64,000 nt of DNA from assembly GCA_007121455.1 (NCBI GenBank), contig SKKN01000038.1, positions 62,001 through 126,000 on the forward strand. The letters are read 5' to 3'. The number at the start of each line of letters is the position of its first letter. Within the stretch, counting starts at the first letter, position 1. Under the pieces are notes generated by a model. It did not search any database. It was not told where the DNA came from and saw only the letters and a list, made by a program, of their open reading frames with translations. Positions 44,561 to 52,791 of the stretch are shown one piece after another. The stretch comes from Gemmatimonadota bacterium. GTDB taxonomy: Bacteria > Gemmatimonadota > Gemmatimonadetes > Longimicrobiales > Gaopeijiaceae. The position numbers and the translations under genes were made by a program.

Positions 44561-45982
44561 TTACAGGACCAGGTGCTCTTCGAGCTCCTTCGGGGAGACG
44601 TAGACCCGGAACTTCTCCGCCTCCAGGAACTTCGTCTCCACCAGCTTCTGGTGGATATCCTCCCCGAGGGCGTTCTTCAGGAACTTGCTCTTCTCGGCGA
44701 TGGCTACGGCCTCGAAGAGATCGTGGGGAAGGGCACCGATGTTCTTCTCGGCACGCTCGAGCGGCGTGAGCTTGTAGAGGTCGGCCGTCATCGGCTCCGG
44801 GCACTCCAATCCTCGCTCCACGCCTTCGAGCGCCGCCGCCAGCATGACCGAGAAGGCGAGGTACGGATTGCAGCAGGCGTCCGGAAAGCGGAGCTCCATC
44901 CGGGTCGCGACTTCCTTGCCGGGCTTGTAGGTCGGAATTCTCACGGACGCGGAGCGGTTCCGCTCGGCCCACGCAATGTAGACCGGAGCTTCGAAGCCGG
45001 GCGTGAGCCTCCCATAGGAGTTGTGCCACTGGTTCGTCACCAGCGCCATCTCACGCGCGCGCTCCAGAGTTCCGGCAATGCACTGCTTCCCGAGCACGCT
45101 CAGATGATGCGGGTCACTCTGCGAGTAGAAGGAATTCGTCTTCTCGTCTTCGAAGATCGAGATGTGGACGTGCATCCCGCTTCCGTTCACGCCTTCGATG
45201 GGCTTCGGCATAAAGGTGGCATAGACGCCGTTGCGACGGGCGACTTCCTTCACCAGGTACTTGTAGGTCTGGAGGGAATCGGCCATCCGGAGCGCCTCCT
45301 TGTACCGGATGTCGATCTCGTGCTGCGACGGCCCGACTTCAGCGTGATGGTACTCGACATCGATCCCCATCGCCTCCAATGCAAAGACGGTCGCCTCACG
45401 GAGGTCGTCACCGATGTCGACCGGATTGATGTCGAAGTACCCTGCCCGGTCGAGAACCTCGGCACCCTTGTCGTCGCGGAAGTAGAAGTATTCCGCCTCC
45501 GGGCCGATGTTCATGTGAGAGTACCCATGGCTCTTGAGCCGCTCGAGCGTCCGTCTCAGAACGACCCGTGGATCCGAGGCGTAGGGGGTCCCATCCGGAT
45601 TCCTCACCTCCGCGAACATCCGGAGGACCCGCGACCCGCCGGAGCGAAAGGGAAGAATCTGAGCCGTCGACGCTTCGGGCACCGCGATCATGTCGCTTTC
45701 CTGGATTCGCTGATACCCTTCGATCGACGATCCGTCGAAGCCCATCCCCTCGTCGAACGCGCCCTTCAACTCCTTCGGCGTCACGGAAAAGGACTTGAGA
45801 TTCCCGAGGATGTCGGTGAACCACATCCGGATGGAAGAGATGCCGTACTCATCGACGTATTGGAGCACGTCTTCGGGGCTCGAAAGGGACAGCCCTCCCT
45901 GCGCGTCCATCTCGTCCACGTACTCTTCCATTTCGTCCCGAAATCCTTCGATCTGGTACCAAAATCCATTCAAGTCCATCAT
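44561..45982 (-). CDS. glnA: Glutamine synthetase, type I
   Basis: Enzyme of 473 residues that makes glutamine from glutamate, ammonia and ATP. Motifs: GMGFDGSSIEGYQRIQESDM, NIGPEAEYFYF, YHHAEVGPSQHEIDIRYKE (active-site Glu/His), GSGMHVHISIF, NRSASVRIPTYKPGKEVATRMELRF-type core read in parts, and PYLAFSVMLAAALEG. A Tyr in ADLYKLTPLERAEK lies where type I-beta enzymes are adenylylated. ATG 45982 is preferred since AGGAG lies 8 bases upstream; GTG 45988 and ATG 45979 are alternatives. A strong promoter and a leader of about 176 bases precede it. Confidence 0.96.
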   Translation of the reverse strand: MMDLNGFWYQIEGFRDEMEEYVDEMDAQGGLSLSSPEDVLQYVDEYGISSIRMWFTDILGNLKSFSVTPKELKGAFDEGMGFDGSSIEGYQRIQESDMIAVPEASTAQILPFRSGGSRVLRMFAEVRNPDGTPYASDPRVVLRRTLERLKSHGYSHMNIGPEAEYFYFRDDKGAEVLDRAGYFDINPVDIGDDLREATVFALEAMGIDVEYHHAEVGPSQHEIDIRYKEALRMADSLQTYKYLVKEVARRNGVYATFMPKPIEGVNGSGMHVHISIFEDEKTNSFYSQSDPHHLSVLGKQCIAGTLERAREMALVTNQWHNSYGRLTPGFEAPVYIAWAERNRSASVRIPTYKPGKEVATRMELRFPDACCNPYLAFSVMLAAALEGVERGLECPEPMTADLYKLTPLERAEKNIGALPHDLFEAVAIAEKSKFLKNALGEDIHQKLVETKFLEAEKFRVYVSPKELEEHLVL

Positions 45983-46158
45983 CCACACGTCTCCTTGGGT
46001 GTCCGTCTATAGGGGCGAGAGCGACGCACCGCCAGGTGGCGCCTCCTCACAAAACGCGAAAGACCAGGTCGGAGGGGATCATCCCTCTCTGACCTGGTCG
46101 GCCCTCCCCGAAGCAGGGAACCGCACGGCCACGACCGTGGCCAGGATCACCCGCTTCT
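45983..46158 (-). ncRNA. Structured 5' leader of glnA with terminator-like hairpin
   Basis: Reading leftward from the predicted transcript start, three hairpins can be drawn. The first, 46127-46142, is GGCCACG pairing with CGTGGCC. The second, near 46102-46118, is short. The third is GACCAGGTC pairing with GACCTGGTC (46062-46099) with an inner stem broken by two A-C mismatches. The third is followed in the transcript by UUUCGCGUUUU, as in an intrinsic terminator. About 65 bases separate that run from the glnA start. Attenuation or a riboswitch is possible; no known motif was recognised. Confidence 0.45.
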
Positions 46159-46164
46159 CGCGTG

Positions 46165-46193
46165 AGAATAGAACCGGGCACCACGAGTGTCAA
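46165..46193 (-). promoter_or_regulatory. Strong sigma-70-type promoter of glnA
   Basis: On the minus strand TTGACA (46188-46193) is followed after exactly 17 bases by TATTCT (46165-46170). This is the best promoter match seen in the window. It predicts a transcript start near 46158. Confidence 0.8.
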
Positions 46194-46308
46194 GCAAGCC
46201 GGCGACGTTGTGCAGGGGTCGGGTGGAGTTCATCTTCCCTCGGTCGGAGGGTACGGACGAGATATCCCCCGGCATGCTCTCTCCTCGATAGGCAGGAGGA
46301 ACCGGCTC
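46194..46308 (+). other. Upstream region of the galT remnant
   Basis: This is the rest of the glnA-galT gap. It contains an AGGAGG ribosome site at 46294-46299, nine bases before the GTG at 46309. The reading frame stays open back to 46162, but that part does not resemble GalT. No clear rightward promoter is seen. Confidence 0.5.
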
Positions 46309-46929
46309 GTGGGTGAACTCCGCACCAGTCTCGTTACGGGACGGACGGTCGCCATCGCACCGAGGCGAGGCACGCGCCCCGGAGGCGGCGGCCCCCCTGC
46401 GGCTCCCTTTCCCAACCCGGCGGATTCTCGCTGCCCCTTCTGCCCCGGCAACGAGGATGAGCTGCCCGAAATCCTCTGGGAGGAGGCTTCGTCCGAGCCA
46501 CCGGGTGGCGCATCCGAGCCGTGCCGAACAGGTACTCTGCTTTCGAACCCCGCTCGACCGCGGAGCCAGGCGCGTGAAGGCTTCGGTCTCACCGTGATCG
46601 AAGGGATGTGGAAGGGGAAGCCGGTGGTCGGGGGCAACACGGGAGGAATCCGGCTTCAGATCACGGACCATAAGACCGGCTTCCGGGTGAACTCTCCCGA
46701 GGGCGCCGCGCTCAGGATCCGACAGCTCCTCCATGACGACGAGCTCCGCCACCGGATCGGGACCCGGGCCCGGGAGTTCGTGCGAGAGCATTTCCTGCTC
46801 ACGCGCCTGCTCCGGGAGCATCTCACCATCTATCATGCACTGCTGAGGGGCGAGGAGGCTCGGGTGGACCTCGCCTCGCCGTGGCCGGGCGAAAGGATGC
46901 CGAACCGGGAGATCGATTGGGTCACCTGA
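46309..46929 (+). pseudogene. Chimeric remnant: galT 5' part joined to TreT-like glycosyltransferase 3' part
   Basis: The open frame of 206 codons begins as galactose-1-phosphate uridylyltransferase (VGELRTSLVTGRTVAIAPRR, then CPFCPGNEDELPEIL). From about 46501 the GalT match moves to the +1 frame (GWRIRAVPNRYSAF), as if one G were missing, and ends near 46572. At about 46571-46580 the sequence switches to the C-terminal domain of a GT4 trehalose glycosyltransferring synthase (REGFGLTVIEGMWKGKPVV, GGIRLQITDHKTGF, VREHFLLTRLLREHL). The GT domain lacks its whole N-terminal half. A deletion between two genes explains the structure. Neither enzyme could be active. Confidence 0.8.
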
Positions 46930-46981
46930 ACGGGTAGCGTGCTCGCGGGCAGAGCTGAAACCAGGAGATACAGGAGCGACG

Positions 46982-48097
46982 ATGGACGTGTTCACACTTC
47001 TCGAGTGGCAGGCGTATGGGAACTCAATGCAGGGCTGGCTCGTCGCCCTCGCGGTCCTGGCAGTCGCACATTCGGGAGGCCGCCTCCTGCTCCGGCTGGC
47101 TGCAGGCCGTCTCCGCGCCCTGAGCGAGCGAACGAAGACGGAGCTCCCGGAGCTTCTTGGAGACCTCCTCCAGGGGACCAAGGGCATCGTGCTGGCGGTC
47201 TTCGCCATCTGGGCCGCATCCGCCTTCCTCGTCCTCTCCCCTACGATAGGCGATCGGATTCGCACGGTCGTGGTCGTCACATTTCTGATCCAGGCGGCCC
47301 TCTGGGCGACCCAGGTGGTGAACTTCGCCCTGGTTCGCTACCGGGACCGGCAGCTCGAGGATGATCCCGGTACGGCCACGGCCGTCGGAGCGATCGGCTT
47401 CATCGCCCGAATCGCCCTGTGGGCGATCTTCGGGCTTCTCATCCTGGACAATCTCGGCATCCAGATCACCGCACTCATCGCCGGGCTCGGCGTGGGCGGC
47501 ATCGCGGTCGCTCTCGCCCTTCAGAATGTGCTGGGGGACCTCTTCGGTTCTCTTTCGATCGTGTTCGACCGTCCGTTCGTAATCGGCGACTTCATCATCG
47601 TCGACGACCTGATGGGGACCGTGGAGTACGTCGGGCTCAAGACCACCCGCATTCGCGCACTCTCGGGCGAGCAGCTCGTCTTCGCGAACTCGGATCTCCT
47701 GAGCTCGCGGGTTCGGAACTTCAAGCGGATGGACGAGCGCCGGATCGTGTTCGAGTTCGGCGTCGCCTACGACACCGGATATGAAACGCTCCAACAGATC
47801 CCGTCGATCGTGAAGGAGCTGGTCGACAACGAGGAGGGAGCACGCTTCGACCGCTGTCATTTCAAGGAGTTCGGGGACTCCTCCCTGAACTTCGAGACGG
47901 TGTACAACATGCTCGTCCCGGATTACGCTGCCTACATGGATGCACAGCAATCGATCAATCTCGGGCTCTACCGGATCTTCGAGGAGAAGGGGATCGAGTT
48001 CGCATTCCCGACCCGCACGATCCATTTGAACTGGGAAGGGACCTCCGGCAACGGCTCGGAGCTCTCTCCATCCCCGCGGGTCGCGGAATCCATCTAA
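46982..48097 (+). CDS. MscS-family mechanosensitive channel
   Basis: Small-conductance channel of 371 residues. Three or four N-terminal helices lead into the pore helix and beta domain: ALIAGLGVGGIAVALALQNV, then LGDLFGSLSIVFDRPFVIGDFI, GTVEYVGLKTTRIRAL and ANSDLLSSRVRNF. The cytosolic alpha/beta vestibule follows. It opens on hypo-osmotic shock to release solutes. Its location between the TreT remnant and otsA fits an osmoprotection locus. AGGAG precedes the ATG. Confidence 0.93.
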   Translation: MDVFTLLEWQAYGNSMQGWLVALAVLAVAHSGGRLLLRLAAGRLRALSERTKTELPELLGDLLQGTKGIVLAVFAIWAASAFLVLSPTIGDRIRTVVVVTFLIQAALWATQVVNFALVRYRDRQLEDDPGTATAVGAIGFIARIALWAIFGLLILDNLGIQITALIAGLGVGGIAVALALQNVLGDLFGSLSIVFDRPFVIGDFIIVDDLMGTVEYVGLKTTRIRALSGEQLVFANSDLLSSRVRNFKRMDERRIVFEFGVAYDTGYETLQQIPSIVKELVDNEEGARFDRCHFKEFGDSSLNFETVYNMLVPDYAAYMDAQQSINLGLYRIFEEKGIEFAFPTRTIHLNWEGTSGNGSELSPSPRVAESI

Positions 48098-48116
48098 TGG
48101 CAGAAAGGAAGGACAC

Positions 48117-49628
48117 ATGACCGTCGCGGAACGTTTGATCGTGGCATCGAATCGCCTTCCCGTGGTGCTCGACCGTACACCGGGAGAGGGCTGGAAGGTG
48201 AGCCGAGGCTCCGGCGGCCTGGTCACGGCCCTCGAGCCCGTACTCCGAGAGAGGGAAGGGACATGGATCGGATGGCCCGGTGTGAGCGAAGACGAGCTGC
48301 CCGAGGTGGACTCCGTGCTGGAGAGGGAGTCGGGCCGGATCGGATATCGGGTACGGGGCGTGGGGCTTACCCCGCGCGAGGAGGAGGACTTCTACCTCGG
48401 CTTCTCCAACCAGGTGATCTGGCCCCTTTTTCACGACTTTCAGACGCAGTGCAACTTCGACCCCACCTTCTGGCGGGCGTATCGCGAGGTGAACCGCAGG
48501 TTCGCCAAGGTGATCGCGCGCGAATCTGCTCCGAACGACTTCATATGGGTCCAGGACTACCACCTCATGTCGGTGGCGGAGGAGCTCAGCCAGCGACCCA
48601 GCCGGCGACGCACCGGCTTCTTCCTGCACATCCCGTTTCCTCCGCTCGACCTGTTCGTGAAGCTGCCCTGGCGCTTCACCCTTCTGCGGAGCCTTCTCCA
48701 CTACGACCTGATCGGGTTCCAGACCGCGCGTGACCGGAACAACTTCATCCATTGTGTCCAGACCCTGGCCCCCGACGTGACGGTTGAAGGAGAAGGGCGC
48801 GTGGTCGAGGTCCGGATCGGTGAGAGGGTCGTCCGGGTTGGCGCGTTCCCCATCGCGATCGACTTCGACGAGTTCGCCGATTCCGCCGCTTCGAACGCAG
48901 TATCGGAGCGGGTGGCCCGCCTCTGGTCCGAGTTCCCCGGACGACAGATCATCCTCGGAGTGGATCGGCTCGACTACTCGAAGGGCATCCCACACAAGCT
49001 CCAGGGGTTCCGGCTCGCGCTGGAGCGCTATCCGAGCCTCCAGGAGAAGGTGAGCCTCGTCCAACTCGTCATTCCAAGCCGCGAGGATATCCCGGAGTAC
49101 CACGCAATCCGAACCGAGATCGAGCGCCTGGTGGGACGCATATCAGGGGAGTTCACCCGCCCGGGCTGGGTGCCGATCCACTATCAGTACGGCCGATGGG
49201 ATCGCGAGGAGCTGATCGCTCATTACCGTGCGGCACGAATCAACCTCGTTACTTCCCTGAAGGATGGCATGAACCTCGTCGCCAAGGAATTCTCCGCAGC
49301 GAGTCTCGAGGGGGACGGTGTCCTCATCTTGAGCGAGTATGCCGGAGCGACCGCTCAGCTTCAGCAGGACGCCATCCTCGTGAACCCCTACGACGTCGAG
49401 GATGTTGCGGAGGCGATTCACACGGCTTGCACCATGCCCGAGGAGGAGCGACGGGCCCGAATGGGCCGCATCCGCGACAAGATCAGGAAAGAAGACATCT
49501 TCTGGTGGGTCGACGTGTTTCTCAAGGCAGCGCGCGGCGAGGATCTCGGCGAGTGGTCCTCGCTGGACGCGTATCAGCCTCCCGCGCCTCCCGGCTTCTT
49601 CGACGCGGTCGGAACGGCGAGTTCCTGA
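48117..49628 (+). CDS. otsA: Trehalose-6-phosphate synthase
   Basis: GT20 enzyme of 503 residues that joins UDP-glucose and glucose-6-phosphate. Motifs: LIVASNRLPVVLDR, GSGGLVTALEPVL, FIWVQDYHLMSVAEEL, GFFLHIPFPPLDLF, LIGFQTARDRNNFIHC, LGVDRLDYSKGIPHKL and LKDGMNLVAKEFSAAS. It lies 19 bases after the MscS gene behind AAGGAAGG, so both probably share a transcript. No trehalose-6-phosphate phosphatase (otsB) gene is adjacent; it must lie elsewhere. Confidence 0.96.
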   Translation: MTVAERLIVASNRLPVVLDRTPGEGWKVSRGSGGLVTALEPVLREREGTWIGWPGVSEDELPEVDSVLERESGRIGYRVRGVGLTPREEEDFYLGFSNQVIWPLFHDFQTQCNFDPTFWRAYREVNRRFAKVIARESAPNDFIWVQDYHLMSVAEELSQRPSRRRTGFFLHIPFPPLDLFVKLPWRFTLLRSLLHYDLIGFQTARDRNNFIHCVQTLAPDVTVEGEGRVVEVRIGERVVRVGAFPIAIDFDEFADSAASNAVSERVARLWSEFPGRQIILGVDRLDYSKGIPHKLQGFRLALERYPSLQEKVSLVQLVIPSREDIPEYHAIRTEIERLVGRISGEFTRPGWVPIHYQYGRWDREELIAHYRAARINLVTSLKDGMNLVAKEFSAASLEGDGVLILSEYAGATAQLQQDAILVNPYDVEDVAEAIHTACTMPEEERRARMGRIRDKIRKEDIFWWVDVFLKAARGEDLGEWSSLDAYQPPAPPGFFDAVGTASS

Positions 49629-49629
49629 A

Positions 49630-50805
49630 TCACAGTGGAAGGATCCGCTCCCTCAACTCCTCGGGGGAGAGTTCCCCCTCCTTGCGCAGAATCGTCCGAG
49701 CATCACCCATCCTGCCGTGGAGGTTCCAGCAAAGCACCCCTTTGACCCGGCCTCCCTCGCGGTAGTAGAGGACCGCTCGCTCGCCCTTCTCGACTTCTAC
49801 GAGCTCCATCTCGGGGTCTGTACGGCCGAGCGCCTCGTACCCGACCCCGAGAACCTCCGAGTAGAAGAAGGGGAGGTGGTCGTACGGCTCGGGGCGGCCT
49901 GCCATGGCCCGTCCCGCCATCACGCCGCTCTGGTTTGCATGGTCCTCATGTTCGACCCTGAACCGTTCCCCCAGCACAGGGAAGGGGAAGGACGCTACGT
50001 CACCGGCGGCGAAGATTCGGGGGTCCGAGGTGCGAAACGCTTCGTCGACCTCGATGCCGTCTCCGACCTCGAGGCCCGCGGCGAGCGCAAGCTCGACCGA
50101 GGGTCGGATCCCGAGGCCTGCGACCACGTGGTCGAAAGGACCGGCTCCTCTTGCCCCATCGCAGTCGAGCATCCAGGAGCCCCGAACTCTCCGGATGCTC
50201 CGAACGAACGTCCCCGGGAAAGTCTCGACGCCCCGCTCACGGAATCGTTGCAGGAGCGATTGCGAACGGGCGGAGGGCAAGATACCCGCGAGCGGGCCCC
50301 CCTCGAGAAAGTACAGGGAGACACGGCAGCCGAAATCGAGGAGGACCGATGCGAGTTCCGTGCCGATGAAACCACCGCCGACCACCGCGACAGCGTGGCC
50401 CTCCTCCACTCCCTCCTTCAGAGAACGGTAGTCGTCCAGGGTCCGGAAATAGTGAACCCCCTCCGGATCGCCCGGCAGCCGGATGGGCGCTCCGCCGGTC
50501 GCAAGCAGCAAGCCGTCGTAAGGGTGTTTCTCTCCGGAGTCGTCCACCACGAGGCGGCGGTCTCGATCGATCTCGACTCCCCGGCGGTTCAGAAGGAGGG
50601 TGACGTCGAGCTGCTCCGTTCCACGCCAGATCCGCTCCTCCGCGAATCCCCGCCACAGACCCTTCGACAGGGGAGGTCGGTCGTAGGGAGGGTGTCGCTC
50701 CCCGGAGAGAATCGTGATGGGAGCGTCCGGAGAGGCGCTTCGAATCCCCCGGACGGCAGCATCGGCCGCCATTCCCCCTCCCACGATCACGAAGCCCATG
50801 CTCAC
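49630..50805 (-). CDS. FAD-dependent NAD(P)H oxidoreductase, ferredoxin-reductase type
   Basis: Protein of 391 residues of the pyridine-nucleotide-disulfide superfamily. The FAD site FVIVGGGMAADAAVRGIR is N-terminal, followed by HPPYDRPPLSKGLW (typical of the ferredoxin/rubredoxin-reductase group), the NAD(P) site AVAVVGGGFIGTELASVL and the second FAD motif PRIFAAGDVASF. The C-terminal domain resembles the reductase_C type. It probably passes electrons from NAD(P)H to a small iron-sulfur protein. It starts at GTG 50805, overlapping the upstream CNNM/CBS gene by 4 bases. Confidence 0.9.
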   Translation of the reverse strand: MSMGFVIVGGGMAADAAVRGIRSASPDAPITILSGERHPPYDRPPLSKGLWRGFAEERIWRGTEQLDVTLLLNRRGVEIDRDRRLVVDDSGEKHPYDGLLLATGGAPIRLPGDPEGVHYFRTLDDYRSLKEGVEEGHAVAVVGGGFIGTELASVLLDFGCRVSLYFLEGGPLAGILPSARSQSLLQRFRERGVETFPGTFVRSIRRVRGSWMLDCDGARGAGPFDHVVAGLGIRPSVELALAAGLEVGDGIEVDEAFRTSDPRIFAAGDVASFPFPVLGERFRVEHEDHANQSGVMAGRAMAGRPEPYDHLPFFYSEVLGVGYEALGRTDPEMELVEVEKGERAVLYYREGGRVKGVLCWNLHGRMGDARTILRKEGELSPEELRERILPL

Positions 50806-52055
50806 TTCCCCTCGTCGGGGCCGGCGGATGTCTGCTTCATGAAGCGCAGAAAGGCGATCCGCCGACCTTGCATCTTGACCACTCGGAAGACGGCGTCCCC
50901 GTCGACCCGCACTTCGTCCCCGGTGACCGGGATACGGTTCAAGCTGCCGAAGACGTATCCGCCTATGGTATCGTACCGGTCCTCGGGCAGGTCGAGCCCC
51001 AGGCGCTCATTGACATCTCGGAGCGAGGCCCCGCCCCAGACGCGGACGACGCCGCCCTCCAGCCCCTGGAAGGCCAGCGGTTCATCCTCTTCGTGCTCAT
51101 CCTGGATTTCGCCGATGATCTCCTCGATGAGGTCCTCGAGCGTCACCAGTCCTGCGGTGCCCCCGAACTCGTCCAGCACGATGGCCATCTTCATCCGGCC
51201 CCTCCTCATTTCCACGATGAGGTCCTCGACCGGCTTCGTCGCCGGGGCAAACGGGGCGGGGCGGACGATCGTCCGAATTTCACGCACCCCTTCCCGGTGC
51301 GCCTGCCAGAGGTCACGGGCGAGGAGGATGCCTACGATGCGGTCCAGGTTCTCCCGGTACACCGGAAGACGTAGGTGCCCCTCATCCAGCATCAGCGCCA
51401 TTGCCTCCTCGACGCTCGAATCCTCGGCGATCGCCACCATGTCGGTACGCGGTGTCATCACGGCTCCGACCGTCACCTCGTCGAGCGTCATCACGTTCCG
51501 CACGACCCGCCACTCTTCCTCATCCAGGGTTCCCTGACGCCTTCCCATCTCAGCGAGAATCTCCAGCTCGGAGCGGCTGACGAGAGATCGGTCTTCACTT
51601 CGGTCCGAAGAGATCATTCGACCGAAGAGGGAGAGCGGCACGAGGATGGGCTTCATGACGATGACCATTCCGCGGAGGACGAAGGCCGTGGCTGGAGCCA
51701 ACTCCTTCCAGAAGGTTGCGCCTATGGTCTTGGGCAGGATCTCGGAGAAGATGAGGATTGCAAGGGTGAGCCCGGCCGAGAAAAGTGCGATCCACTGCTC
51801 GCCGAACTGCTGGAGTGCGATCCCGCCCGCCATCGTCGCCCCGACCGTATGTGCGATCGTATTCAGCGTGAGAATGGCGGAGATGGGCTCGTCGATCCGC
51901 TTCTGCATCCGATCGAGGTACTCTCCGGCCTTCCTCCCTTGGTCCTGGAGCATCGCCACGAAGCTGTGATTGATCGAGAGGAGGACGGCTTCCAGCACGG
52001 AGCAGAGGAAGGAGATGCCCAGGGAGGCCGCCAGAATCCAGGCCAGCGTCACCAT
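50802..52055 (-). CDS. CNNM/DUF21 membrane protein with CBS pair and CorC/HlyC domain
   Basis: About 417 residues from ATG 52055 (TTG 52064 in frame is also possible; neither has a good ribosome site). The DUF21 domain spans about residues 1-190 with four membrane helices (WILAASLGISFLCSVLEAVLL, ILTLNTIAHTVGATMAGGIAL, IFSEILPKTIGATF). A CBS pair follows (VMTPRTDMVAIAEDSSVEEAM, VGILLARDLW), then the CorC_HlyC domain (LDEFGGTAGLVTLEDLIEEIIG). Relatives are magnesium or cobalt efflux proteins. The label hemolysin is historical. Confidence 0.93.
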   Translation of the reverse strand: MVTLAWILAASLGISFLCSVLEAVLLSINHSFVAMLQDQGRKAGEYLDRMQKRIDEPISAILTLNTIAHTVGATMAGGIALQQFGEQWIALFSAGLTLAILIFSEILPKTIGATFWKELAPATAFVLRGMVIVMKPILVPLSLFGRMISSDRSEDRSLVSRSELEILAEMGRRQGTLDEEEWRVVRNVMTLDEVTVGAVMTPRTDMVAIAEDSSVEEAMALMLDEGHLRLPVYRENLDRIVGILLARDLWQAHREGVREIRTIVRPAPFAPATKPVEDLIVEMRRGRMKMAIVLDEFGGTAGLVTLEDLIEEIIGEIQDEHEEDEPLAFQGLEGGVVRVWGGASLRDVNERLGLDLPEDRYDTIGGYVFGSLNRIPVTGDEVRVDGDAVFRVVKMQGRRIAFLRFMKQTSAGPDEGK

Positions 52056-52125
52056 CGAAGACAACGCCGGATTGGGTGGAATGGCCGGAAGCCCCTCCTT
52101 CCTTGCAACGACGAGAGGGGGATGT

Positions 52126-52554
52126 TCAGGAGGGTAGGAGGCGCGCGTCCAGTTCGATCGGAACGGCAGAGAGCGCCTTGGAGATCGGACATCCTTCCTT
52201 CGCTGCGGTCGCCGCCTCCTGGAACTTCCCGTCCGGGATCCCCGGCACCTCGGCTTCGCACACCAACTCGATCCGCGTCACGGAGAAGCCGCTGGATCCC
52301 TTCTCCAGATGAACGCGCGCCGAGGTAGCCACCCGCTTCGGCTCGAATCCCGCTTCTGCGAGGCCGTGCGAAAACGCCATGGAAAAACAAGCCGCGTGCG
52401 CCGCTCCGATGAGTTCCTCCGGGTTGGATTCCTGCCCGCCCTCGAACCGCGACTTGGAGTACGAAGTGTTCAACGCTCCGCTCTCGGTCTCTACCGTTCC
52501 GCTTCCCGCGGCGAGGTTCCCCTTCCATTCCGCGCGTGCCGTCCGGATCGTCAC
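52126..52554 (-). CDS. OsmC-family peroxiredoxin-like protein
   Basis: Protein of 142 residues from GTG 52554, preceded by GAGGAG. OsmC motifs: ARAEWKGNLAAGSGTVE, SRFEGGQESNPEELIGAAHAACFSMAFS-type region with the first Cys, and the second Cys in AKEGCPISKAL. OsmC enzymes reduce organic hydroperoxides with a Cys pair and are induced by osmotic stress. It is divergent from the YncE-like gene and follows the osmotic locus, although no shared transcript is evident. Confidence 0.93.
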   Translation of the reverse strand: MTIRTARAEWKGNLAAGSGTVETESGALNTSYSKSRFEGGQESNPEELIGAAHAACFSMAFSHGLAEAGFEPKRVATSARVHLEKGSSGFSVTRIELVCEAEVPGIPDGKFQEAATAAKEGCPISKALSAVPIELDARLLPS

Positions 52555-52791
52555 TGCACTCTCCTCGGTTGGGTCGAAGGTCTGGCCCGGAAGGCCCTGG
52601 TGATCGAACACCAGGGCCCGTCCCTTGGCGCGATGACGCCCGGTACCCCCGGACGAGAAGAGTGGTCCCCGGGTCCGGAGCGAGCCCTCCCTCCGGGCAA
52701 CCCCTGTCGCTGGACCGGATCTCGCCGCGGACGTAACGTACGAGGGAACCACCGATCGCGGTGTTCCAAGGAACTGCGAGGGAGATCCCTG

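Noticed and set aside
44030-46012. Rightward open frame of 660 codons opposite thrB and glnA
   Set aside because: Glutamine synthetase and homoserine kinase on the other strand are unambiguous.
46062-46099. Hairpin read as a rightward intrinsic terminator
   Set aside because: The stem is stronger in that direction but is followed by GGCCCTCCCC, not a T tract, and no rightward gene ends before it.
49402-51537. Rightward open frame of 711 codons
   Set aside because: It is antisense to the FAD reductase and CNNM/CBS genes and has no domain.
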